Assembly (NCBI GenBank): GCA_964503595.1
Contig: CAZDAM010000088.1
Coordinates: 1-14,291, forward strand
Length of the DNA: 14,291 nucleotides
Direction: 5' to 3'
From: CAZDAM01 sp964503595
GTDB taxonomy: Bacteria; Muiribacteriota; UBA6191
Made by a program: the position numbers and the translations under genes. Below, in pieces: positions 9,001 through 13,450 of the stretch; positions within the stretch are counted from its first letter, which is position 1, and each line of letters opens with the position of its first letter. The notes under the pieces are model-generated. The model did not search any database. It had not been told where the DNA came from and saw nothing but the letters and a program-made list of their open reading frames with translations.

Positions 9001-11627
9001 GTCGTCCGCCCCAGCGGAGCTGATGCCAGCGTTGATACGCGATTGTTGTCATTGAGGGTGTACCCATAAAGATAGCGGGTTCCAAACGGAGCCCCGGGAG
9101 GCATATTTGGGGACTGACGAAAGTCAATCCCGTCATTGTAGAGATAGAAACTGTAAGCCGTCACTGGGGCCGAAGGAACCGCCGCCGTATCTGTGACTAC
9201 CAGATGCATCAGAACAGCCGTATTATCGGTTGAAGAAATTCCCTGTCCATCAGAAATTCTGGCCTCAACCTCAAAGAAATCCGCAAAGGAAACCTGAGTG
9301 AAATTCCCCAGAGTTCCCGGAGAAATCGGATTCTGACCAGGAGCCAGAAGAAGGGAATTCAACACTGTGCTGTTTTCATCCGGAAGGACAGTCAGAGAAC
9401 CTTCCCAGGCGGTAGCTCCGATTCCGGGATCGCCTCCGACGACTTCAATACCACAGGAGCCAGAGGAAAAAACCGATGGAGCCGCAATGGTAAGCATGGA
9501 GCCTGCCAGAGAACAGCTCACAACAGAATCCGGAAATCCCGCAGCCGGATTGCCAAACGTCACCTGGCCAATCGGATAGTTATAGGTCGCAAGATAATCC
9601 GGGTCCTTCAGATCGATGACAACCTGCTGCCCCGGTGGTACTCGCACAAAAGCCCCCGGCTTGATACGCGGGCGCTTCAGAATCTGAAAAGGATCCCCAC
9701 AGGAGTTCGTGGCATTATTGGTATTACCGAATCCATCCTGGGTATCCAGCTCGAAGCAGTAGTTCGTGGTATTGAAGACCTCAAGATTATCGATGTCCAG
9801 AGTACCCGAGCAGGTGATATTTCCGCTGCCGGTTCCGCAGCTCATGTTGAAATTCCCATCGGGGATCGTAATTCCGTCTGTCGTCCGAAGCTGAGCAGAA
9901 GTTGCTCCGATGATGGTGGTCCCGGTATCAATCACACTGGCCTGAACGCTGAAAACCGTATTGTCAGGATGAGGCCCAAGACCCGTTGGAGACGCCCGGT
10001 TGAACACATTCACTTCAGGGCCCAGAGAATGGGTATAAAAAATCCCGTCCTCCAGAGCAGTTGTGATCGGGATACCGCCCTCGGTGGTGAAATCAAAACG
10101 GACATTTCTTTCCTGAAGCGAAGAACCGCTGGCAGTTCCGCTGCTGGAAAAAACCGCTTCCCAAAGACCGCTTGCCGGATTCACCAGTGTCATTGCACTG
10201 CTTATATTGACCGCCCCGGAACTCTGCAAAACCAGATTGGCAGTAATGGAAGCCACCGGATCGCTGAGACTTGTGGAAACTCTGACCCGGTAGGTCGATT
10301 GCACATCGCCCGGAGCGGACAGAGAGGAAACCAGAGGCACCCCACCCCGCATCAGCCGGACTTCAATCCCGGTAAGATATTTGCTGGCATCTGTGGGAGG
10401 ATAAACCGTATCTCCCCCCGGAGAGCTCAGACTCTTGAAGTAATCTGTCCGGGAATTGGCGGCCCGGGTCTGGCTTGCCACCGTCCGCTGATAAGCGACT
10501 TCGTGCATACCCCGGTTCCCGGAGTCCAGAAGCTCCTCATCCGTGCCCAGATCAAACATGTCCAGTTCGGAGTCGAAATCAAAGGTATAGGCCGCTGGAG
10601 AACCAGAAAAAGTAATCCCGTAAGCTGCTGCAAGAGCTGCCGGATTTGCAAGAGCCAGACCAATATCGGACTGTTCCCCGGGATCTCCAATCGAAAAAAC
10701 ATCCAGAATATCCGTGAAGGTTTCCGTACTGCGATCATAGCCCAGCAAAATCACCGTAAAGGCATTGCGCTCTACGGCAGTAGCCGTACCCGCCGTCCCG
10801 TTGATGTTCTCTGTCGCAAAAACATTGGAGTTGGAAAAGCGGTTTCCGTAACAGAGCCTCAGACCCCCAGTACCACCATTCCGGCCACCAACAACATTCA
10901 TGTAAGGAGTGCTGATGGTGGTTGCCCCCCCACTATTCCGATCATCCAGAATGTCAGGATGGCCGGAATCCCCCGTGTTTTCCGACATTCCACCGAGATA
11001 GAACCGGTGATATCCCACATTTCCCGGTGCTTCATAAGTGGCCGAGCCGGCCGGCGTGGGGAGCTTGTGTTTGTCCACATTCGGACCATCAACAACCGGA
11101 GCCGCACTTTTGACGGCAAACCAGCCAGTCCCCACATCTGCTCCGGCATCTCCGGTTGCAGGCAAATAACCGGCCCCAAAAGCATTATTCGTTACCGGGC
11201 CATTCCAGTGGATCAGAAGGTAATCCCCACTGGTCACACCGTTCAGGTTATTTTCATAACCGGCACCCCCGAAACTTCTCAGGGCAAAGGTCTGGGAGAT
11301 TGCATCCTGGGAATTGTCCAGCCCACAGACATCATGATTCGTGGACAAAGGGCTGTTGACACTGGAATTGGGTTCCACCACAAAGATCATATGAAGATCA
11401 TTCATATCAAGAGCCTTGCCGGAGACATTCTTGAGTTCAACGACCAGATCACCCTGGGCTGTATGCGGACTGATGACTCCGGGAAGAGCACCCAGATGAC
11501 CGTCGTCATCCAGAATCACTTCGGAAATGATGACATCACCCCTCTGCGGCAGATCCGCCGCATAGGAGAAGGAGCCCGGAAAAAGACCGGGAAGAAGAAA
11601 CAGAATCAGACGGAGTAATAATTTCAT
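90..11627 (-). CDS. Giant multidomain surface/adhesin-like protein, 3845 aa, with signal peptide and CFI-box C-terminal tail
   Basis: This single intact frame starts at ATG 11627 and ends in TAA. Residues 1-23 form a Sec signal peptide: two basic residues, a Leu-rich core, and an S-Y-A cleavage site before A24. Residues ~30-390 begin 'GDVIISEV' and include 'VELKNVSG', resembling a lamin-tail domain (tentative). Residues ~650-1075 are beta-rich and unassigned. Residues ~1078-2690 are cadherin-like/tandem-95-type modules with repeated NDPP-like junctions. Residues ~2817-3400 are Ig-like modules, several with 'GDxLxVxFSE'. Residues 3419-3543 are thrombospondin-3-like Asp loops, presumably binding Ca2+. 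Residues 3753-3845 form the C-terminal tail. No enzyme motif was recognised. Such architectures are typical of adhesins or other large surface-anchored proteins, so the role is inferred. The Shine-Dalgarno is weak (GGA, 6 nt spacer). No secretion partner gene is adjacent, and the tilS stop lies 82 nt upstream. Confidence 0.9.
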   Translation of the reverse strand: MKLLLRLILFLLPGLFPGSFSYAADLPQRGDVIISEVILDDDGHLGALPGVISPHTAQGDLVVELKNVSGKALDMNDLHMIFVVEPNSSVNSPLSTNHDVCGLDNSQDAISQTFALRSFGGAGYENNLNGVTSGDYLLIHWNGPVTNNAFGAGYLPATGDAGADVGTGWFAVKSAAPVVDGPNVDKHKLPTPAGSATYEAPGNVGYHRFYLGGMSENTGDSGHPDILDDRNSGGATTISTPYMNVVGGRNGGTGGLRLCYGNRFSNSNVFATENINGTAGTATAVERNAFTVILLGYDRSTETFTDILDVFSIGDPGEQSDIGLALANPAALAAAYGITFSGSPAAYTFDFDSELDMFDLGTDEELLDSGNRGMHEVAYQRTVASQTRAANSRTDYFKSLSSPGGDTVYPPTDASKYLTGIEVRLMRGGVPLVSSLSAPGDVQSTYRVRVSTSLSDPVASITANLVLQSSGAVNISSAMTLVNPASGLWEAVFSSSGTASGSSLQERNVRFDFTTEGGIPITTALEDGIFYTHSLGPEVNVFNRASPTGLGPHPDNTVFSVQASVIDTGTTIIGATSAQLRTTDGITIPDGNFNMSCGTGSGNITCSGTLDIDNLEVFNTTNYCFELDTQDGFGNTNNATNSCGDPFQILKRPRIKPGAFVRVPPGQQVVIDLKDPDYLATYNYPIGQVTFGNPAAGFPDSVVSCSLAGSMLTIAAPSVFSSGSCGIEVVGGDPGIGATAWEGSLTVLPDENSTVLNSLLLAPGQNPISPGTLGNFTQVSFADFFEVEARISDGQGISSTDNTAVLMHLVVTDTAAVPSAPVTAYSFYLYNDGIDFRQSPNMPPGAPFGTRYLYGYTLNDNNRVSTLASAPLGRTTFPPGPGGPNFNSFKIDPLSSLADDSWRIAIKPFDLQVSTTFQLDLEIKDNLGTVTYFPDVGRVKVAAGPGYVTKPVKDTWTEGDVSERTIALLGYECNGPFSVGTRKCGSEGNNQLNVSEHNSLYWGVESFDGRSDPPSGPRTGFFEYVNPSVLPLDQNFSDQFLLKGNPEACGFGSVQFTLYDSEGYRVTTDEFSVNVACVDDPPRYIPSIPQLNMPEDASNYAFDLSTMAAELSQLNPSDGNLLPDGAPLFGETTRTAMVWEIAYGHAGESVTQFTTWSISGTNLVVSGIPNSFHATGAFDTVVVCARDSTGNWASNGNLSHSTGTNNCVSLQLKVLDQGDSPMISVSGNLPATAIASPLIVTEDTPATFQVGIWDVDGPFPATWTTSVVTDPFGILGSITFSSPVLVGTTGETQQMLITPSMNRSGSATVVIRAQTGILSTTQEVMIQVNPGNDPPSFVGIPCPARPLISEKEDFGTTSSVLDFAAVTDVDLIDPFSPRTPADYAWSLGSVSYNGFIPFNSGSETAGMTAVAGVVSLNGLNTQTSIAGLFKVQISGNGTGGSIQLQSEPFAYGDATFNIRITDQGGLFAENSQCKLRVESVTNPPVIRQALFTANRNLNEDQEGYFFDLSPYELDPFNALTQDSELWWSVKLTQPSTLFTTPTSYPTHFQALLHAENLSSGVYDRVRLGKNVQGSIATTATSIHLDPVSDRLYIRPAPDVYGELALTLELNRTGSTPTTTNVTFSIASVNDPVRISPVNPQDPSVAANLFLELEETVSLQRLDLTTWANDARDFIPVTTNNNLIWGQTPPGLQSSDSNIFTIVCTNGQPFENGDADAGLLCLKPNQNVAYQQADATLNLTLNGNNPGDIAQSAVTVRLYGHNDYPMIQWASNPGLSLNTAVGRWEWRISEGAGPRTTDLKPFMLDEEEALSGQEKNMQWYMDDHPTTLSGTSPGLLNKSLSIGGFPFTLDLDQTSKSLTWQVTMPNLSGAVLPPVTFHLCDFSHPFYDIAGVNSTRTSRKCSASAVQFIVDAVNDPPTFSLPSVVATTLLTALEGGCISADLSPYVSDPDSVGQFSMQVVSSSLNPLTLDSSLFELPVVTSAGFVLRGSPLGRESNCSLPENTNATGPLSPKALRMFGSVEVSLILSDNAGASSSHIVTLNWLPDWTAPSIAKASAWSTSPLASNLIWSVKEDSSTSMVFLETSMPDLVLQDRDLGFGETIDGYHWSLESLGLTTNLLETSAFSLRIVTATTGDQIHLEPKPNGSTPLTTVALSVTDAHGRTGTRILQIEVQEENDFPYLSGTPLLCIGENSCFGEDTTTSFDFASILKDDFDVPPDALLVRIQASVNQNCTNGPSGASAYTTTRVSAVVAGTTVHFTGRPNQFHTLKANGITLDSEVVRFCLSDARSSSQMVLQTDLNVFVRPVNDPPVLSAPMHQASFLLLEGEARSVSLSVSDFADSGTHDYMSYFGVPEIRRVTSADPNALVTDDGDGLFALSYASPNLVLSANATFTTTVPHFYRILVRDTGDSIQMHNDWHLTYGPSETTTSVIISLTSTPVNDIPELCALGNIQTCSPFTSLTLETGEDQDQSINLNGLFRISDEENAASSSYAFSFNPSVVTTTSLFATSGGQIVRLELTNHLIGPNQRDAFVTGLNAVMQQPETTGVILGANLYLVDQSEAQWVARTLPINWTFRSINDAPTFVGNPLSLLIAKDSLDPVSLDLTPFKSDLDTPLNRVCFGVADYNPNMIQAFLPQEYGPAVFNQTNCTPTEEKLMAYALPGVIGRTTILLQLFDTTDLSSVTTSVSVQIVATEPLFDPALPKRAEVSSLILTNPAIRSFKASELLTDDQPIVVNLAQPNFFLNESDLNLSQAIPAGSRLLTLPAGFINVRIHPGTGDLEISGDYTRFEDGIRNFWLYYQDTNGNLGKMLVSVQKRHGYLSSLQFDDADGSGALSFGDRFLMRFSETSGGVDGVRATNSSPLLPVTTNNLASVLRGMNASSPIAFGAFGVPTPYSVELYSSEQVLVTTAGHYLQLTMNTGFIPQLNGVQTSHFASAPFQILSFRNGVTASNRTLNLTSLTDTVAPRLVAAQLKDRNGDGQFRSGDQLLVYFSEILKNPGSVSTQDLFELQGAVLGSDTVWELDKNRILLHLGQNALINPSSQMLLSAKNLFQDMAGNAVSQVRNSATLKTQDSFGPRVLSVELDKRSVSALPQGGDRLRVVLDEALDPASLSGLSADQILNLVSTSTFGANASVSLDSGNTVIVIELSSSSAGLNAGTLLRLNSQIRDTSGNGAYKDAVLADGGHLLPITDTVAPEVGLTYSRDGLIRDFLNPLTVINAGEMLLEMVFSEVQIGTPKITIRHQGFDVVSSQDLTLNEAVLPSGKGWYFRHQIRVEDGLNQVILSGDQDTVSGLALKQPQNASFYVDTRAPQLEVIFGAGSTEDNPTELSTINLAGSATETLADLRLQILTQAGSVSGSVAINTVDPRKFNLTLTNLQLGENRILLNGYDTAGNRGELTVSVHRSGADSGGGTTETANTGPDLDWDDDGVINAEDAFPRDPTEWEDTDGDGVGDNRDPDDDGDGVNDENENAIVIGGISWDFSKDSDNDGIPNAFDDDMDGDNIANQDESGVIPGALYPTGRMLDQDNDGLKMFEDPDDNNNGIPDIQEEPGITDYAAALNIVRPVTDIVGPLGAGEKAAGTRDGKILLPANSISTEYDLSVLGDEYADLKRVVLPRTENLEGIFPVFKTGPDLGANKFSELPAAHEVVGKVLEIRGKVKPGRSVEFPFPLPSYFANNTVVRAQDFRLQYYDTSLQSWMDAGRTLRLEGAVLYGSVPHFSQWRVLRSLNSVFDSNAGQSLSGVGSGTGGGGGGGGCFIVTAASGSGDHWLVLAYSWLRDQVLLPWIPVFVESYYRYSPACARTLGQSLGVRWLVFCLLLMPFGLLAVAGFGFFRWIGKRSKISRADLK
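93..371 (-). other. CFI-box-type C-terminal sorting/anchor tail (residues 3753-3845)
   Basis: A run of eight glycines precedes Cys3753, which opens the box CFIVTAASGS. This is followed by 'LRDQVLLP', 'YYRYSP' and a hydrophobic helix at about 3809-3831. The last residues are basic (GKRSKISR). The order Gly-rich linker, CFIxTAA box, amphipathic segment with YY-x-x-SP, transmembrane helix and basic tail is the pattern I know as the CFI-box-CTERM domain found at the ends of large exported proteins. Its processing enzyme is not known to me. The tail should at least stop transfer and anchor the protein in a membrane. Lipidation or cleavage at the cysteine is speculative. Confidence 0.8.
999..1373 (-). 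repeat. Thrombospondin type 3-like calcium-loop cluster (residues 3419-3543)
   Basis: About seven Asp-rich loops follow each other: DWDDDGV, DTDGDGVGD, DDDGDGVND, DSDNDGIPN, MDGDNIAN, DQDNDGL and DDNNNGIPD. Their spacing and the DxDxDG(V/I/L)xD form are those of thrombospondin type 3 repeats, which wrap around calcium ions. In bacterial surface proteins such clusters usually sit between the ligand-binding region and the membrane anchor, as here. Rigidification by Ca2+ is the expected role but is inferred. Confidence 0.85.
1715..3179 (-). repeat. Ig-like 'GDxLxVxFSE' modules of the giant protein (residues ~2817-3304)
   Basis: Four successive segments share a pattern: a short strand, an acidic turn, and 'GD-x-L/F-x-V/M-x-F-S-E' or a variant. 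They are DADGSGALSFGDRFLMRFSE, NGDGQFRSGDQLLVYFSE, PQGGDRLRVVLDE, and a weaker INAGEMLLEMVFSE. Three of them are introduced by 'A/G-P-x-V/L'. This is the signature of bacterial Ig-like domains of the Big_5/SwmB-like type that are common in large surface proteins. Acidic DxDGSG and DxNGDG loops before the first two may bind calcium. A further Ig-like/glucodextranase-B-like module follows (residues ~3304-3400). Confidence 0.65.
3558..8396 (-). repeat. Array of divergent cadherin-like / tandem-95-type modules (residues ~1078-2690)
   Basis: Module junctions are marked by a degenerate 'V-N-D-P-P' signature. The variants are VDDPP (~1078), GNDPP (~1331), VTNPP (~1481), VNDPV (~1628), HNDYP (~1760), VNDPP (~1912), ENDFP (~2173), VNDPP (~2304), VNDIP (~2437) and INDAP (~2575). 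Spacing is mostly 130-150 residues, with two intervals near 255 that probably hold two modules each. Many modules start with an acidic 'E-D-x' strand followed by 'F-D-L-S/T' and end in a long beta strand. This matches bacterial cadherin-like repeats (Big_9/TIGR01965-like). The modules are strongly divergent at the DNA level, so the array is old and not a recent slippage expansion. Confidence 0.75.
11559..11627 (-). other. Sec signal peptide of the giant protein (residues 1-23)
   Basis: The N-terminus has Lys2 and Arg6, then a Leu/Ile/Phe-rich stretch with helix-breaking Pro-Gly pairs at 13-14 and 17-18. A small-residue S-Y-A site follows, which predicts signal peptidase I cleavage between A23 and A24. 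There is no lipobox cysteine, so the N-terminus is not expected to be lipidated. This supports export of the whole chain across the inner membrane and confirms ATG 11627 as the start. Confidence 0.85.
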
Positions 11628-11636
11628 TCAGGATCC

Positions 11637-11664
11637 ATTATAAGGATTTCTCTTTGTTTGTATG
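11637..11664 (-). promoter_or_regulatory. Candidate promoter of the giant gene (perfect TATAAT -10)
   Basis: In the 82-nt gap after tilS the minus strand carries a perfect TATAAT (11637-11642), whose end lies 9 nt before the ATG at 11627. The best -35 candidate, CATACA (11659-11664, 16 nt spacer), is poor and matches the consensus at three of six positions. If the -10 is used, transcription would start only 2-4 nt before the ATG, giving a nearly leaderless mRNA. The weak Shine-Dalgarno agrees with that. Alternatively the gene is transcribed from the infA promoter upstream and this motif is fortuitous. Confidence 0.35.
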
Positions 11665-11709
11665 CCCGTCACAAAGGCAGTTACAGAAAATTTCGTCCCG
11701 AAAACCGCT

Positions 11710-12666
11710 TCACTGAACCTTTGTGGCATGCATAGCCCCTTTGATCACGGCAATTCCCATACCGGTTTTTGGGTTCAGGAGATACTTCTGTCCGGAAGAA
11801 ACCCGGCCAAATGACAAAAGTCCAGCCAGAAACCTGAGGCGATGATGATCCAGTACCACAAATCCTGTCTTGGTGAACCTGAGACACAAAAGATGGTAAA
11901 TTTCGTCAGGATCATGTCCCAAAAAACAGCTCAAAACCCCAAGACCCTCCTCTGGCTCTCCCCATTTCCTCCAAAGCTCCTTTGAAAGTTTCTGATGAAG
12001 AAGTACAAAATCCTCCTGAAGGGAGTCGATAAAACCGCCCAGCATCCAATCCGCATTCTGATGACGGATACGATTCCGAAGATACTCATCGGAAAGATTA
12101 CTCGAGTCCTCCCGAAAAGAAAATCCTTCCCTAAGGAGCCACTGACGGATTTCCTGGCGATAGACGGGGCGAAAGGGACGGAAAATTCTCTGGCGGGAAT
12201 CCAGAACAGGCAGGGCCTCCATGCGTGAATCAAGCCTTCCCTGGGTCAGGGTAATCCAGAAATTTTCCACACTGTCTTCCAGCTGATGCCCTAAAACAGC
12301 CCAGGAATCAGGAATTTCCCGCAGGAGCCTTCCGACATGCTCTCTTCTGAGATTCCGGGCTCTTTCCTGAAGATTCGCCTCCTTCCTGACAAAAGCCGGG
12401 ACAATCTCGCATTCAAGACCAAGATCACGGCAAAGCCCAGCCACAAATTCGGCATCCTTTCTACTCTCCTCCCCCCGAAGTCCATGCTGAAAGTGAATGA
12501 CCCTCATGCCCCGGAAATGCCCACTAAAAAAGCGGGCAAACAAATGCAGAAGAGCTGTGGAATCTGCTCCACCCGATGCCAGAAACAGCAAAAAGCCACC
12601 CTCAATCTCCATGAGATTTGGATTCAGAGAGTGGTTTTTTACCTGCCGGGGCAGGCTCGTCAACAT
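11710..12666 (-). CDS. tilS: tRNA(Ile)-lysidine synthase, 318 aa
   Basis: TilS uses ATP and lysine to convert C34 of the CAU-anticodon tRNA-Ile to lysidine, which lets it read AUA; the enzyme is cytoplasmic. The PP-loop is SGGADS (31-36). HFQHGLRGEES (58-68) matches the family's HxxHxLRxxES block. EDSSN (186-190) and RNRIRH (197-202) are the other family blocks. The usual HHxDDQxET motif is degenerate, HQLEDSVEN (127-135), and the usual ARxxRY block reads ARNLRR (103-108). The chain is shorter than the ~430 aa Escherichia coli enzyme but ends in a segment that may be a reduced C-terminal domain. ATG 12666 was chosen because it gives a normal ~30-residue lead to the PP-loop; M19 (12612) is an alternative. 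The gene lies 6 nt after infA and lacks a clear Shine-Dalgarno, so coupled translation is likely. Confidence 0.88.
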   Translation of the reverse strand: MLTSLPRQVKNHSLNPNLMEIEGGFLLFLASGGADSTALLHLFARFFSGHFRGMRVIHFQHGLRGEESRKDAEFVAGLCRDLGLECEIVPAFVRKEANLQERARNLRREHVGRLLREIPDSWAVLGHQLEDSVENFWITLTQGRLDSRMEALPVLDSRQRIFRPFRPVYRQEIRQWLLREGFSFREDSSNLSDEYLRNRIRHQNADWMLGGFIDSLQEDFVLLHQKLSKELWRKWGEPEEGLGVLSCFLGHDPDEIYHLLCLRFTKTGFVVLDHHRLRFLAGLLSFGRVSSGQKYLLNPKTGMGIAVIKGAMHATKVQ

Positions 12667-12672
12667 CGGGGG

Positions 12673-12891
12673 TTATTTTGCGCGGTAGGTAATTCTTCCG
12701 CGGGTCAGATCGTATGGAGACATTTCAACTTTGACTTTATCACCAGGGATAATCCGGATATAGAATTTGCGCATTTTTCCCGAGATATGGGCCAGCACTT
12801 CGTGCCCGTTTTCCAGCCGAACCTGAAACATTGCATTGGGCAACGCCTCAATGACTGTACCCTCTACCTCAATTGCGTCATTTTTTGCCAT
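12673..12891 (-). CDS. infA: Translation initiation factor IF-1, 72 aa
   Basis: IF-1 binds the A site of the 30S subunit and helps IF-2 and IF-3 select the initiator tRNA. The 72-residue length is exactly that of the family. The OB-fold sequence is nearly canonical: EGTVIEALPNAMFQV, LENGHEVLAHISGKMRK, YIRIIPGDKV and SPYDLTRGRITYR are all present. The start at ATG 12891 is fixed by homology and by a GAGGTG Shine-Dalgarno 7 nt upstream. The gene has its own probable promoter in the 58-nt gap after the GspM-like gene, and tilS follows immediately. Confidence 0.98.
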   Translation of the reverse strand: MAKNDAIEVEGTVIEALPNAMFQVRLENGHEVLAHISGKMRKFYIRIIPGDKVKVEMSPYDLTRGRITYRAK

Positions 12892-12898
12892 ATTGATT

Positions 12899-12904
12899 CA
12901 CCTC
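12899..12904 (-). promoter_or_regulatory. Ribosome binding site of infA (GAGGTG)
   Basis: GAGGTG on the minus strand lies 7 nt before the infA ATG. It fits the anti-Shine-Dalgarno well and supports the 72-residue start. Confidence 0.85.
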
Positions 12905-12921
12905 GTCAAGCGGCGCAGTGT

Positions 12922-12930
12922 ATCATAGCA
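12922..12930 (-). promoter_or_regulatory. Extended -10 promoter candidate for infA-tilS
   Basis: The minus strand reads TGCTATGAT, a TGn plus TATGAT extended -10. It lies in the 58-nt gap between the GspM-like stop and the infA start. No good -35 is visible at 16-18 nt, which is common for extended -10 promoters. The predicted transcript start near 12915 would leave a leader of about 24 nt containing the GAGGTG ribosome binding site. Confidence 0.5.
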
Positions 12931-12949
12931 GACAAAAGAGCACAAACTG

Positions 12950-13450
12950 TTATTGACGGAATTTAATTTCGTTCATTTCCAGACGCACGATCAGGAAAGG
13001 TGGCTTTCCATCCCGCCCTCTGGATTCCATTCGACGGATCGAGGCCACAGATACCCTGACATTATCAGGCAGACTCTCCAGCTTGCGCAGATATTCCACG
13101 GTCTTGTCCATCAGAAGATTCTGAAGCGTCACCGTATAGCGCAAAGCGGAATATTCATCATTCTGAAGCGGCGTCTGGGTCTGTATCTGGCAATCCTGAA
13201 TGCCAATCTTCAAATCCTGGCAGTAACCGTTCAGCTTCTGAAGCAGATCCACTTCCCGGATATCTCTGGGACCATCGCGGGACAGGATTTTCACAACCTG
13301 GATGTCCTGCTTGATTCTTTCCAGTTCACGATGATGATCCTGAAGCTTGGCATGAACAGCATCCGTGAAGCTGATCAGGCCTAGTGAGACAACCAGAAGA
13401 GCCGGGACAATCAGAATCGCCATACTGTCCTTGAAGAAGTTACGGTTCAA
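12950..13450 (-). CDS. PilO/GspM-like bitopic inner-membrane protein, 166 aa
   Basis: The chain has a short cytoplasmic start, one transmembrane helix (about residues 9-29) and a charged, probably coiled-coil stretch (30-60). A periplasmic ferredoxin-like domain follows (about 70-166), with 'Y-T-V-T-L-Q-N-L' and 'V-E-Y-L-R-K-L-E' blocks typical of PilO/GspM. These proteins pair with PilN/GspL to form the inner-membrane platform of type IV pili or type II secretion systems. The start is TTG at 13450, supported by a full AAGGAGGT Shine-Dalgarno and a 4-nt TTGA overlap with the upstream gene. ATG 13423 is the next in-frame option but would cut into the helix. PilP/PilQ do not follow; infA does. 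That fits the end of a gsp operon (L, M) slightly better than a pil operon. Two cysteines (78, 87) could pair. Confidence 0.72.
   Translation of the reverse strand: MNRNFFKDSMAILIVPALLVVSLGLISFTDAVHAKLQDHHRELERIKQDIQVVKILSRDGPRDIREVDLLQKLNGYCQDLKIGIQDCQIQTQTPLQNDEYSALRYTVTLQNLLMDKTVEYLRKLESLPDNVRVSVASIRRMESRGRDGKPPFLIVRLEMNEIKFRQ

Noticed and set aside
9969..11618. A 549-codon open frame on the plus strand opposite the N-terminal part of the giant gene
   Set aside because: Its codons are in exact register with the giant gene's codons, so it stays open only because the giant gene avoids TTA, CTA and TCA. The translated product has no recognisable domain, and the minus-strand frame has a signal peptide and clear modules.
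11680..11709. A possible terminator hairpin after tilS (TTTCG-GGA-CGAAA followed by TTTT)
   Set aside because: The stem is only 5 bp, mostly A-T, with a 3-nt loop, which is too weak to call as an intrinsic terminator.
12337..12966. A 209-codon plus-strand frame across tilS and infA
   Set aside because: It runs antisense through two well-conserved genes and the promoter gap between them, and shows no family resemblance.
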